The notes under the pieces: generated by a model
Told to the model about the DNA's origin: nothing
Seen by the model: the letters and a program-made list of their open reading frames with translations, nothing else
Database searches by the model: none
Assembly (NCBI RefSeq): GCF_003148465.1
Contig: NZ_QGGI01000004.1
Span: 91,930 to 155,929, forward strand
Direction of reading: 5' to 3'
DNA from: Oceanotoga teriensis
GTDB taxonomy: Bacteria; Thermotogota; Thermotogae; Petrotogales; Petrotogaceae
Length of the DNA stretch: 64,000 nucleotides
Shown here: positions 8,626-17,344 of the stretch, in pieces
Position numbering within the stretch: position 1 is the first letter of the stretch
Layout of the letters: every line of letters begins with the position of its first letter
Position numbers and translations under genes: made by a program

Positions 8626-10890
8626 ATGAATTGGAATATCTTAGAAAAAAACTATAATAAAGATGATTATATTAAAAATGAGACAATTTTTGCCCTTGCA
8701 AATGGATTTTTAGGTATTAGAGGGAGTTTTGATGAAGGAAATATTATAGGACATGATGGAACATATATAAATGGATTTTATGAATTAAATGATATAAAAT
8801 ATGGAGAAAAATTCAAAGGCTATCCAAGTCAAGGACAAACTATGGTCAATGTGGCAAATACAAAAAGAGTGAATATCTTTTTTGATGATGAAAAATTTGA
8901 TTTAAACACGGGTGAAATAATAGAATATGAAAGAAATTTGGATATGAGAGAAGGGATTTTAAAGAGAGAAATAAAATGGAGGTCATCTCAGGGTAAGATT
9001 ATAAGATTAATTTTTGAAAGATTTGTGAGTTTTAAGGAAAAGGGTTTAATATTTTATAAGTATAATATAATTCCATTGAATGGAAGTGTGAAAGTGTCTT
9101 TTGAATCTATTTTGGATGGAGGAATTAGAAATTATTCTAATCCTGATGATCCAAGAGTTGCAAGCACTTCTGAAACGGTTTTTGAAACTATTGAAAACAA
9201 AACTTTAGATGATGATTTATATATATATCAAAGAACAAAAAGAAGTAAAAAAGAATATGGTGTTTATTTGAAACATAGAATTTTAAAAGGAGATTTGACA
9301 AGAAAAAGATATTATTCTAAAGATGATTCTTCAAGTATTATATTTGATTTTAATTTGAGAAGAAATGAGAGTGTTTCTATAATTAGAAATGCGTTTTATT
9401 CTTTAGGAGGTTTAAATTTTAAGCTTTTTGAATATTTAAAAGAAAAGTCAGAGGAAGCTTATGAAAATGGATATGATTATTATTTGGATTATCAAAAGAA
9501 ATATTATAGCGATTTTTGGAATAATTGTAATGTTGAAATTGAAGGTGATGATAAACTTTTACAAGGAATAAGATTTAATATGTTTCATATACTTAATTCA
9601 ACGGGTAAAGATGGTATAACAAATATAGCGGCAAAAGGATTGACTGGTGAAGGATATGAAGGACATTATTTTTGGGATACTGAAACATATATACTTCCAT
9701 TTTTTATATATACAAATCCTGAAATAGCTAAAAAATTGATTGAATTTAGATATAATACCTTAGATAAAGCTAAAGAAAGAGCTTTACAAATGAATCATAA
9801 AAAAGGAGCTTTGTATCCTTGGAGAACTATAAATGGATATGAATGTTCATCATATTTTCCAGCTGGTACTGCACAGTATCATATAAATTGTGATATAGCA
9901 ATATCTATAAAAAGGTATTTTGAAAGTACAAATGATGAAAATTTATTGGTGAAATTTGGAGCTGAAATACTTTTTGAGACTTCGAGACTTTGGATGGATA
10001 CGGGATTTTTTATAGATGGAGAATTTAGAATAAATGGTGTTACTGGGCCTGATGAATATACTGCTATAATTAATAATAATTATTATACAAATATAATGGT
10101 TAGTGAAAGTCTTAAGTTTTCTGTTTATGTTTATAATTTTCTGAAAAAAAATTATAATAAAGAGTTTATAAAACTTATAAATAAAATAGACTTGATGGAA
10201 GAAGAAGTTGAAGAATGGATAAATGCATCTGAAAATATGTTTTTGCCATATGATAAAAAACTTCAAATCAATGCACAAGATGATAGTTTTCTTAGTAAAC
10301 CTGTATGGGATCTTGAAAAAGAAAAAAATTTTCCTTTACTCTTACATTATCATCCACTTGTTCTTTATAGATATCAAGTTTGTAAACAAGCTGATTTAAT
10401 ACTTGCAGAAGTTCTTTTGAATTATAAGTTTGATAAGAAACAAATAAAAAAGGATTATGATTATTATGAAAAAATAACAACTCATGATTCTTCACTTTCA
10501 ACTTGTATATTTTCAATTGCCGCAAATTATATAGGATATTTAGAAAAAGCTTATAATTATTTTATGATGACTGCAAGGACTGATTTGGATAATCATCATG
10601 GGAATACTAAAGATGGAATTCATGCAGCCAATATGGCTGGTACATGGTTAGGCTTGACTATGGGGTTTGGAGGCATGAAAGTGTATAATGATAATATATA
10701 TTTTGAGCCTAAAGTGCCTAAAGCTTGGAAAAAATATTCTTTTAAAATCTTATATAAATCAAGAAGAATAAAAGTAGAAGTTGATAAACAATATATAAAA
10801 TATTCTCTTGAGAAAGGAGATCCTGTCAATATATATCATTTTAATAAACATATACTTTTACAGAGTTCATATAAGTTAAAAAATAGATGA
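8626..10890 (+). CDS. Glycoside hydrolase family 65 disaccharide phosphorylase (maltose/kojibiose/trehalose type)
   Basis: A 754-residue cytoplasmic enzyme of the GH65 family, which splits alpha-glucosyl disaccharides with phosphate to give beta-glucose 1-phosphate. The N-terminal beta-sandwich begins 'FALANGFLGIRGSFDEG'. The (alpha/alpha)6 barrel holds 'GHYFWDTETYILPFF' and the catalytic acid E477 in 'GPDEY'. 'HYHPLVLYRYQVCKQADL' and 'GIHAANMAGTW' line the active site and phosphate pocket. The ATG at 8626 has AGGGGGA upstream and starts at the conserved N-terminus; an in-frame upstream extension to 8587 overlaps the promoter. Which disaccharide is used cannot be decided. No sugar transporter or phosphoglucomutase gene is adjacent. 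Confidence 0.9.
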   Translation: MNWNILEKNYNKDDYIKNETIFALANGFLGIRGSFDEGNIIGHDGTYINGFYELNDIKYGEKFKGYPSQGQTMVNVANTKRVNIFFDDEKFDLNTGEIIEYERNLDMREGILKREIKWRSSQGKIIRLIFERFVSFKEKGLIFYKYNIIPLNGSVKVSFESILDGGIRNYSNPDDPRVASTSETVFETIENKTLDDDLYIYQRTKRSKKEYGVYLKHRILKGDLTRKRYYSKDDSSSIIFDFNLRRNESVSIIRNAFYSLGGLNFKLFEYLKEKSEEAYENGYDYYLDYQKKYYSDFWNNCNVEIEGDDKLLQGIRFNMFHILNSTGKDGITNIAAKGLTGEGYEGHYFWDTETYILPFFIYTNPEIAKKLIEFRYNTLDKAKERALQMNHKKGALYPWRTINGYECSSYFPAGTAQYHINCDIAISIKRYFESTNDENLLVKFGAEILFETSRLWMDTGFFIDGEFRINGVTGPDEYTAIINNNYYTNIMVSESLKFSVYVYNFLKKNYNKEFIKLINKIDLMEEEVEEWINASENMFLPYDKKLQINAQDDSFLSKPVWDLEKEKNFPLLLHYHPLVLYRYQVCKQADLILAEVLLNYKFDKKQIKKDYDYYEKITTHDSSLSTCIFSIAANYIGYLEKAYNYFMMTARTDLDNHHGNTKDGIHAANMAGTWLGLTMGFGGMKVYNDNIYFEPKVPKAWKKYSFKILYKSRRIKVEVDKQYIKYSLEKGDPVNIYHFNKHILLQSSYKLKNR

Positions 10891-10909
10891 ATTAAAAAGG
10901 GGGATTAGT

Positions 10910-11401
10910 ATGAATCAAAATGGAGTTATGAAATTTATATACGGTATAATTTTCATATTTATAGGGCTTTTAATATTTTTTAGAGGATATATAAATGTAA
11001 ATATCTGGGAGTATATATGGCCTTTATTTATTTTGTTGGCTGGATTTGGTTTTGAAATTAGTTATTTTGGTAATAGAAGACAAGATCCAGGGATACTTGT
11101 TCCAGGTGGAATATTAACATTTTTGGGAATTTTTTTCTTTTTTAATGCCTTTACCAGATTTTCATATATGGATACATTATGGCCTTTATTTATATTTGCT
11201 CCAGCTGTAGGGCTTTTTCAACTTGCATATCATTCTAAAAATAGAGCGGTTATGATACCTGTTTATATATTAACGGGTGTTTCATTTGTTTTTTTGATGA
11301 TAAATATTGCTGGAACTAAAGTAGGTTCTTCTTTGATAGGTGCAGGGCTTGTAATTCTTGGAGTATTGATACTATTAAATATGAAAAAAGAAAATAGATA
11401 A
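10910..11401 (+). CDS. Small membrane protein, LiaI/LiaF-like transmembrane region
   Basis: A 163-residue protein made almost wholly of about six short membrane helices. They are arranged in repeats with 'iWPLFiLlaG'-type turns ('YIWPLFILLAGFGF' and 'TLWPLFIFAPAVGL'). This pattern is seen in the transmembrane part of LiaF-like and DUF5668-type proteins. There is no soluble domain. It follows the GH65 gene by 19 bp with a GGGGGA ribosome site, so the two may be cotranscribed, although a functional link is not obvious. Function unknown; the family assignment rests on pattern only. Confidence 0.7.
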   Translation: MNQNGVMKFIYGIIFIFIGLLIFFRGYINVNIWEYIWPLFILLAGFGFEISYFGNRRQDPGILVPGGILTFLGIFFFFNAFTRFSYMDTLWPLFIFAPAVGLFQLAYHSKNRAVMIPVYILTGVSFVFLMINIAGTKVGSSLIGAGLVILGVLILLNMKKENR

Positions 11402-11472
11402 ATCGTTTAAAGAATATCTCAAAGTAACTATATTCATTATATCTATTTCTTGAATGAAACGGAGTGAAAAAG

Positions 11473-12036
11473 ATGGCTCAACAGTATACAAAGAAAATGA
11501 TACGTGATGTTTTTGTTCAAATGCTAAATGAAAAGCCATTTGATAAGATTACAGTGAAAAATATAGTTAATAAATGTAAAATTAATAGAAAAACATTTTA
11601 TTATTATTATGAGAATTTATATTCCGTTCTTAGAGAGATATTTGAAAGCGAAATAGAAGATGTTATAGCTCAATATAATGAAACTCAATCTTGGGAAGAG
11701 AGTTTTATATTCGCTGCGAGGTTTTCTTTAGAAAATAAAAAAGCAATTTATCATGTTTTTAACTCAATACATAGAGAAGAATTGGAAAGATATCTTTATA
11801 CTATTGCAGGTAATGTTATGTTTAGATATGTAGAAGATATAAATAAAAATATTCAAGCGAGTGACAGAGATAAGAAGATTATTGCCTCATTTTATCAAAG
11901 TGCTCTCACTAATATGGTACTTCATTGGATTGCAGATGGTATGGTTGAAAAACCTGAAATCATAATTCGACGTATAGGGGCTTTATTTGATGGCAATATA
12001 TCTGAATCCCTTAAAAGAAGTAAGAAATTACCCTAA
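11473..12036 (+). CDS. TetR/AcrR-family regulator, probable regulator of the oleate hydratase gene
   Basis: A 187-residue regulator. The N-terminal helix-turn-helix reads 'FDKITVKNIVNKCKINRKTFYYYYENLYSVL', and the helical C-terminus binds an unknown ligand. The ATG at 11473 has GGAGTG six bases upstream; an in-frame GTG at 11464 overlaps that ribosome site and is less likely. It sits 147 bp upstream of the oleate hydratase gene in the same direction, separated by a strong hairpin. In other bacteria TetR proteins beside ohyA respond to fatty acids. No clear palindromic operator was recognised here, so the regulatory link is inferred from adjacency. Confidence 0.85.
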   Translation: MAQQYTKKMIRDVFVQMLNEKPFDKITVKNIVNKCKINRKTFYYYYENLYSVLREIFESEIEDVIAQYNETQSWEESFIFAARFSLENKKAIYHVFNSIHREELERYLYTIAGNVMFRYVEDINKNIQASDRDKKIIASFYQSALTNMVLHWIADGMVEKPEIIIRRIGALFDGNISESLKRSKKLP

Positions 12037-12056
12037 TAAAATTAAATTTATTAATC

Positions 12057-12099
12057 AAATACAAAGCAGTGTCCAAAAATCGGACACTGCTTTGTATTT
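12057..12099 (+). terminator. Strong hairpin after the TetR gene
   Basis: A perfect 18-bp stem (12057-12074 with 12082-12099) and a seven-base loop, ending in tttgtattt. A TTGACC follows at 12098, but no well-spaced -10 goes with it: TATAAT at 12128 lies 24 bp away. A regulated ohyA promoter is possible. Confidence 0.8.
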
Positions 12100-12183
12100 G
12101 ACCGTAGTAATAATTTGATCACATTGCTATAATAAAAATGAATGAGATGTTTTAAATATGAAGCGAAAAAAGGAGGTTTTTTT

Positions 12184-13953
12184 ATGTATTATAGTAATGG
12201 GAATTATGAAGCATTTGCTCGTCCAGAAAAACCTGAAGGAGTAGATAAAAAATCAGCATATTTAGTAGGTTCAGGATTGGCATCACTGTCAGCAGCTGCA
12301 TTTTTAATTCGTGATGGTCAAATGAAAGGTTCTAATATTCATATACTTGAGGAATCTGATATTTCAGGGGGAGCATTAGATGGTATAAATGATCCACAAA
12401 AAGGTTTTATAAGTCGTGGTGGACGTGAAATGGATAATCATTTTGAGTGTTTATGGGATTTGTTTCGTTCAATTCCTTCAATTGAAACGGAAGGTATAAG
12501 TGTTTTAGACGAATATTATTGGTTAAATAAGCATGATCCAAATTATTCATTGATGAGAGCTACAGAAAACAGAGGTGAAGATGCTCATACTGATGGGAAA
12601 TTTGAGCTTTCAGAAAAAGCCTCTATGGAAATAATGAAAGTATTTTTTATGCGTGAAGAAGATCTTTATGATAAAAGAATAAATGATGTTTTTTCAGAAG
12701 AATTTTTTTCATCTAATTTTTGGTTGTATTGGTCAACTATGTTTGCATTTCAAAAATGGAGTAGTGCGCTTGAAATGCAGAGATATATAAAAAGATTTGT
12801 TCATCATGTTGGCGGACTTCCAGACTTTAAGGCTTTAAGATTTACAAAATATAATCAGTATGAATCTCTTGTATTGCCTTTGATGGAATATTTAAAGAGT
12901 TATGGTGTTGATTTTCAATACAATGTAGCCGTTACAAATGTTATTTTTGATATTGATAAAGATAAAAAAGTGGCAAAAAAAATAATTTGTACACGTGATG
13001 GAAGAGACGATGAAATATCTTTAACAGAAGATGATCTTGTATTTGTAACTAATGGTAGTATAGTTGATAATTCAACACTAGGTGATGATGACCATGTACC
13101 AGAAATAAATTATTCAGAAGGTAATTCTTGGAAAGTTTGGAAAAATATTGCAGCACAAGATTCAGTGTTTGGTCGTCCAGAAAAATTTTGTAATAGTATA
13201 GAAGAAACAAATTGGGAATCAGCCACAGTTACAACTTTAGACAAAAGAATACCAGAATACATAGAAAAAATATCAAAAAGAGATCCATTTAGCGGTAAAG
13301 TCGTTACTGGTGGTATTGTTACGATTAAAGATTCCAATTGGTTGATGAGTTGGACTGTAAATCGTCAACCTCATTTTAAATCACAACCTGATGATCAAAT
13401 TGTTGTATGGGTTTATTCTTTATTGACAGATGTTCCAGGCAATTATATAAAGAAGTCTATGAAAGATTGTACAGGTAAAGAAATAGTTCAAGAGTGGTTG
13501 TATCATCTTGGAGTACCTGAAGATCAAATTGAAGAAATGTCTGAAACTGGAGCTCATTGTATTCCATGTATGATGCCTTATATAACGGCTCATTTTGCAC
13601 CAAGAGCTGAAGGAGATAGACCAAATGTAGTACCAGATGGATGTACTAATTTTGCATTTATTGGTCAATTTACAGAAACACCACGTGATACAGTATTTAC
13701 AATAGAATATTCTACAAGAACTGCTATGGAAGCTGTTTATACTTTATTGAATATAGATCGTGGAGTACCGGAAGTTTATGGCTCTAAATATGATGTTAGA
13801 TGTTTGCTTGATGCAACATCAAAGATGAGAGATGGTAAAAAAATAACAGATGCGGGACTTTCTCTTGAAGCAAAACTTGCAATTAAGAAAATAAAAGGTA
13901 AGATAGCTGGTACTGTAATTGAAGATCTTTTAAAAGAATATAATTTGATATAA
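12184..13953 (+). CDS. ohyA: Oleate hydratase (myosin-cross-reactive antigen family)
   Basis: A 589-residue FAD-dependent enzyme that adds water to the cis-9 double bond of oleic and related acids, giving 10-hydroxy fatty acids. The dinucleotide-binding motif is '[17 protein letters not shown]' (residues 29-45). The family signature '[17 protein letters not shown]' places the catalytic Glu at E82, the number it has in Staphylococcus OhyA. The ATG at 12184 follows AGGAGG. Length is normal for the family, and no break is seen. The role is usually detoxifying host- or environment-derived unsaturated fatty acids. It is monocistronic, with a terminator behind and a TetR gene in front. Together with the fab operon regulator, it suggests exposure to exogenous fatty acids. 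Confidence 0.95.
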   Translation: MYYSNGNYEAFARPEKPEGVDKKSAYLVGSGLASLSAAAFLIRDGQMKGSNIHILEESDISGGALDGINDPQKGFISRGGREMDNHFECLWDLFRSIPSIETEGISVLDEYYWLNKHDPNYSLMRATENRGEDAHTDGKFELSEKASMEIMKVFFMREEDLYDKRINDVFSEEFFSSNFWLYWSTMFAFQKWSSALEMQRYIKRFVHHVGGLPDFKALRFTKYNQYESLVLPLMEYLKSYGVDFQYNVAVTNVIFDIDKDKKVAKKIICTRDGRDDEISLTEDDLVFVTNGSIVDNSTLGDDDHVPEINYSEGNSWKVWKNIAAQDSVFGRPEKFCNSIEETNWESATVTTLDKRIPEYIEKISKRDPFSGKVVTGGIVTIKDSNWLMSWTVNRQPHFKSQPDDQIVVWVYSLLTDVPGNYIKKSMKDCTGKEIVQEWLYHLGVPEDQIEEMSETGAHCIPCMMPYITAHFAPRAEGDRPNVVPDGCTNFAFIGQFTETPRDTVFTIEYSTRTAMEAVYTLLNIDRGVPEVYGSKYDVRCLLDATSKMRDGKKITDAGLSLEAKLAIKKIKGKIAGTVIEDLLKEYNLI

Positions 13954-13957
13954 GAAT

Positions 13958-13995
13958 AAAACCTTCTTTGATTTAAATCAAAGAAGGTTTTTTTA
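13958..13995 (+). terminator. Terminator after oleate hydratase
   Basis: A 17-bp stem aaaaccttctttgattt (13958-13974) pairs with its complement (13975-13991), followed by T. Its T run abuts the 3' end of the minus-strand tRNA-Asn gene. Confidence 0.88.
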
Positions 13996-14070
13996 TGGCT
14001 CCGGCTGAGGGATTCGAACCCCCGACCTAATGGTTAACAGCCATCCGCTCTACCGCTGAGCTAAGCCGGA
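13996..14070 (-). tRNA. tRNA-Asn (anticodon GTT)
   Basis: The cloverleaf is complete: acceptor TCCGGCT/AGCCGGA, D arm GCTC-AGCGGTA-GAGC, anticodon loop CTGTTAA, and T arm GGGGG-TTCGAAT-CCCTC with one wobble. The discriminator is G and CCA is encoded. The anticodon GTT gives asparagine. Confidence 0.97.
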
Positions 14071-14156
14071 TCTTTTGTTTCCGAAGAAGATTATATCACT
14101 AAAACAATTGTTTGACAATCAAATTTAGGTAACGAAAATATTAATTTTTTTTAATA

Positions 14157-16091
14157 TTATAGGTAGTTTTGAAATCTTATATTGTTATATAATGTTTCAT
14201 ATAACTCTTTTTTATTTGCATAATTATTTTTTATTAGTTCATTTATTAGTGAATTTAAACCATTTAACTCTATTTCTTTGCTTAAATTTTCTATTTCATA
14301 TAATACTATAGATTCATTTTCTATTTCTTCATTGTTCAATATAGAAATTTTTCTTTCTAGAGCATTTATTATTTTTTTATAATCTTTTTTAGTAGCTTTT
14401 TCAGAGTGTAATATTTCATATTTTGAGAATGATTTTTCTATATCCTTTTTAAAGTTAAAATTTTCTATTTTTTCTTTGTTTATTTTTGAAGGAATTATTA
14501 TAATAAACTCCGTACCTTTTTCAGGGGTTTTTACTTTTATAGATCCACCATGCATTTTTATATAATGTTTTGATATAGATAAACCTATTCCAAGTCCATC
14601 TCTTCTTCTTTTTAAATAATTATCTGTTTGAAAAAAATCTTCGAATAGTATATCCATATCTTCTATATTTATTCCTGGACCATCATCTTTTATAGTTATT
14701 ATAGTATCCTGTTTATTTTTATCTATTATTACTTCTATTTGACCATCATCTGTAAATTTTATTGCATTGTCTAAAATCTCTTCTAAGATTCTTTTTATTT
14801 TGTATTTATCTATCAAAATTTCTTCTGGATCATTCATTACTTTTAAGATGAATTTTAAAGATTTTTTTTCACATAATGATTCAAATTTAGAAGATACTGT
14901 CATTATAAAGTTGATCATATCAATTTTTTCAATATTTAATTTTGGACCATCATTTTCTGATTCTGATTCTATTTTTGCCCTTTCATGAAGTCTTTCAAAC
15001 TTGTTTAAAAGGTCATAAGAACTGTTTTTTATCATTTCCAACATCATTTTATTTTCTTCTGAAGTGTTTATTTTTAATTGTGAAGAATAACCTATTATTG
15101 ATTGTAAAGGAGTTCTTATTTCATGTGATAATATTTTTAATATATTGCTTTTAAATTCAGAAGATTTTTTTGCATTGGTTTCTGATATTTTTAACTCGTT
15201 TATAGTTGTGTCGAGACTTTTGTATAGGGAGTTAAATTCTTTACTTATCATTTTAAATTCATCATTTCCGTCATAATTTATACTTTTTTCATTTTTCATT
15301 CTTATAGATTTTATACCTTCAACTATAGTGTTAATGGGTGTTTTTATTTGATTATCGAGATATGCACTGATCATTTTTATTATTATAAAAGATAATATTA
15401 TAAAAAATATAGCTATAAATATTATAAAATCTTTGAATTGATCTAATATATTAGAATTTATTAAAACATAATAAGATATAAAATTATTTGATGAACTTTT
15501 TATTTCATATCTTTCATAGTTTAGTCTTATACTTTTTATATTTTCAGATAAAATATTATCTATATTTTTTTTGAAAATTATTCCAGAAGGATAATAAATA
15601 TCGTTTTTGATTCTAAGTATTACATAGTATTTTCCAAATTCATTTTCATTGTTTAAAATATTTATAAAGTGATTTATATTTATTCCATATATATATTTAT
15701 CACCTTGAAAGTATTGATAAGATATTAGATAATCTTTTTTATCTAATTTTATTGTTGATTGTGAATAATTTATATTTGATATTTTTTCTTCTTTTTCCAA
15801 AAAGTTTTTGTATAGATATTTATCAGTTTTTGTGTTATATATGAAATCAAGAGTTTGAATTGAATTGGGTTTTTCAGTCACATAGTTTCTAAATTCATCA
15901 GACATTGTTAAGAAAACATTATTAATAATATTTTCTTTATTTCTAAATAAAATATTCAGATTATTTTGAACATTTTGCTTTATAATTCCATATGTAACAA
16001 GAAAAATAGTTGTTATTAAAATTAATGAGTATATAATAAAATTATAGTTTATTATTTTAATGATTTTTTTCGAAAAATTTTCTATCATCAT
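14157..16091 (-). CDS. Orphan membrane sensor histidine kinase with C-terminal extension
   Basis: A 644-residue kinase. It has a membrane helix (residues 15-37), an extracytoplasmic sensor region to about 220, a second helix and a HAMP-like linker. The HisKA box is 'LKILSHEIRTPLQ' with the phospho-acceptor His. The ATPase domain has N box 'EILDNAIKF', 'DDGPGI' and 'GLGIGLSISKHYIKMHGG'. After the ATPase domain a highly charged ~110-residue helical tail follows that is not a recognisable receiver. No response regulator is adjacent. The start (ATG-ATG) has GGATGTGA upstream. It diverges from the ThrE gene with only 25 bp between, so each promoter must lie within the other gene's 5' part. Signal unknown. 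Confidence 0.9.
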   Translation of the reverse strand: MMIENFSKKIIKIINYNFIIYSLILITTIFLVTYGIIKQNVQNNLNILFRNKENIINNVFLTMSDEFRNYVTEKPNSIQTLDFIYNTKTDKYLYKNFLEKEEKISNINYSQSTIKLDKKDYLISYQYFQGDKYIYGININHFINILNNENEFGKYYVILRIKNDIYYPSGIIFKKNIDNILSENIKSIRLNYERYEIKSSSNNFISYYVLINSNILDQFKDFIIFIAIFFIILSFIIIKMISAYLDNQIKTPINTIVEGIKSIRMKNEKSINYDGNDEFKMISKEFNSLYKSLDTTINELKISETNAKKSSEFKSNILKILSHEIRTPLQSIIGYSSQLKINTSEENKMMLEMIKNSSYDLLNKFERLHERAKIESESENDGPKLNIEKIDMINFIMTVSSKFESLCEKKSLKFILKVMNDPEEILIDKYKIKRILEEILDNAIKFTDDGQIEVIIDKNKQDTIITIKDDGPGINIEDMDILFEDFFQTDNYLKRRRDGLGIGLSISKHYIKMHGGSIKVKTPEKGTEFIIIIPSKINKEKIENFNFKKDIEKSFSKYEILHSEKATKKDYKKIINALERKISILNNEEIENESIVLYEIENLSKEIELNGLNSLINELIKNNYANKKELYETLYNNIRFQNYL

Positions 16092-16116
16092 TTCACATCC
16101 TTATGGAGGTATTTAT

Positions 16117-16857
16117 ATGCATTTAGAAAGAGTTGTTGACGTTTTTTTAGAATTAGCAAGACAATTGTATTATCATGGTTCTAATGCAACAGAAATAGAA
16201 AAATATATATCAGATGCGGCTCTTGCATATAATTTAGAAGTACAAATAGCTTCTATAGGGACTGTAATATATTTAACCGTTGTTGATAAAAAAGGAAAAT
16301 CTATAACGAGAATAGAAAGAATTCAAAATACCTCAATAGATTTTAATAAACTTGAACAATGGGAAAATCTTATTAAAAAAATGATTTCCGAGACGCCTCC
16401 TATATCTTTTGTTAGAGATGATATATTGATACTTAAGTATGAACAGAATAAGATCATAAGGTCTATGCCTATAAATATTATAGCAGTTTTTATAGCATCT
16501 TTCTCATTTTCATTTGTTTTTAAAGGAGGATTTTTTGAAGGTATTGCTTCAGGTACTGTGGGTACTATAGTATATCTTTTAACTATGAGGATTAAAAATA
16601 AAATTTTTAAAGATTTTATGGCAGGGTTTTTACTTCATACTTTGATAAAAATATTATCTTTGTATTATTCAATAAATCCTTTTCCAACTTTAGCTGGAGC
16701 TGTTATGGTTTTTGTTCCTGGTTTGTTATTAACTAATGGTATAATGGAGATTGGAGACAGAAATTTGGTTTCAGGAAGTTCTAAGTTGTTAGAAGCCATT
16801 TTTGTTCTTGGAGCTCTTGTTATGGGAGCGGGTATTTCCGCAGCATTCTGGAGGTAA
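16117..16857 (+). CDS. Threonine/serine exporter ThrE-like, N-terminal half (DUF1212)
   Basis: A 246-residue protein with a soluble N-terminal domain ('LYYHGSNATEIEKYISDAA') and a C-terminal bundle of about five membrane helices. This is the YjjP-type half of the two-gene ThrE exporter, which expels threonine and serine to avoid toxic build-up. The ATG at 16117 follows GGAGGT by six bases; an upstream in-frame start at 16060 would overlap the divergent kinase gene and lacks a ribosome site. The partner half begins 3 bp after the stop. The assignment rests on family pattern and the split-gene layout. Confidence 0.88.
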   Translation: MHLERVVDVFLELARQLYYHGSNATEIEKYISDAALAYNLEVQIASIGTVIYLTVVDKKGKSITRIERIQNTSIDFNKLEQWENLIKKMISETPPISFVRDDILILKYEQNKIIRSMPINIIAVFIASFSFSFVFKGGFFEGIASGTVGTIVYLLTMRIKNKIFKDFMAGFLLHTLIKILSLYYSINPFPTLAGAVMVFVPGLLLTNGIMEIGDRNLVSGSSKLLEAIFVLGALVMGAGISAAFWR

Positions 16858-16860
16858 TTT

Positions 16861-17310
16861 ATGTGGATTCGAGTATTTTTTTCTTTTTTAGCTACAGGGT
16901 CTTTTGCAGTTATCTTTAATACACCTAAAAAACATATACCTTTTGCGGCTTTAACTGGAGCTATAGGTTGGTTTTTTTATGAGGTCTTTAAAGAAGCTTA
17001 TGGCTTTGAAAGTGGAATAATTTTTGCCTCTTTGAGTGTTGGTTTTACTTCTTATGTTATGTCAAAAATTTTTGATACTAACGTTCATCCATTTATTACA
17101 GCTGGAATAATACCACTTGTGCCGGGTGCAACTGCTTTTTTTACATTTCAATATTTTATACAGGGAAATCTTGAAGAAGCTTCAAGTTATGCATATCAAA
17201 CTTTTGTTGCTGCTTTTGGTATAGTGATAGGAATTGCAGCTTCTTTTAATGTTGCAGATTTGATAAGTAATAAACTTAAATCTCAAAAATTTATTAATAA
17301 GAAAAAATAA
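16861..17310 (+). CDS. Threonine/serine exporter ThrE-like, C-terminal half (DUF3815)
   Basis: A 149-residue membrane protein with about four to five helices, of the YjjB type. Typical segments are 'FFSFLATGSFAVIFNTPKKHIPFAALTGAIGWFFYE' and 'PFITAGIIPLVPGATAFF'. It starts 3 bp after the N-terminal half, with GGAGG overlapping the end of that gene, so the two are translationally coupled and form one exporter. valS follows 34 bp later and may share the transcript. Confidence 0.88.
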   Translation: MWIRVFFSFLATGSFAVIFNTPKKHIPFAALTGAIGWFFYEVFKEAYGFESGIIFASLSVGFTSYVMSKIFDTNVHPFITAGIIPLVPGATAFFTFQYFIQGNLEEASSYAYQTFVAAFGIVIGIAASFNVADLISNKLKSQKFINKKK

Positions 17311-17344
17311 TATAATTTTTATATAGTATGAGGAGGATTCGTAG

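Noticed and set aside
9943-10829. Minus-strand frames inside the GH65 gene
   Set aside because: They are mirrors of a gene with all family motifs in the plus frame; their translations are low-complexity, rich in Phe and Ile.
11432-11458. TTCATT...AATGAA as an operator for the TetR gene at 11473
   Set aside because: Short half-sites with a 14-bp spacer are expected by chance in such AT-rich DNA, and no second copy lies before ohyA.
12098-12133. TTGACC...TATAAT as the ohyA promoter
   Set aside because: The spacing is 24 bp, too long for a standard sigma-70 promoter, and no well-spaced alternative was found.
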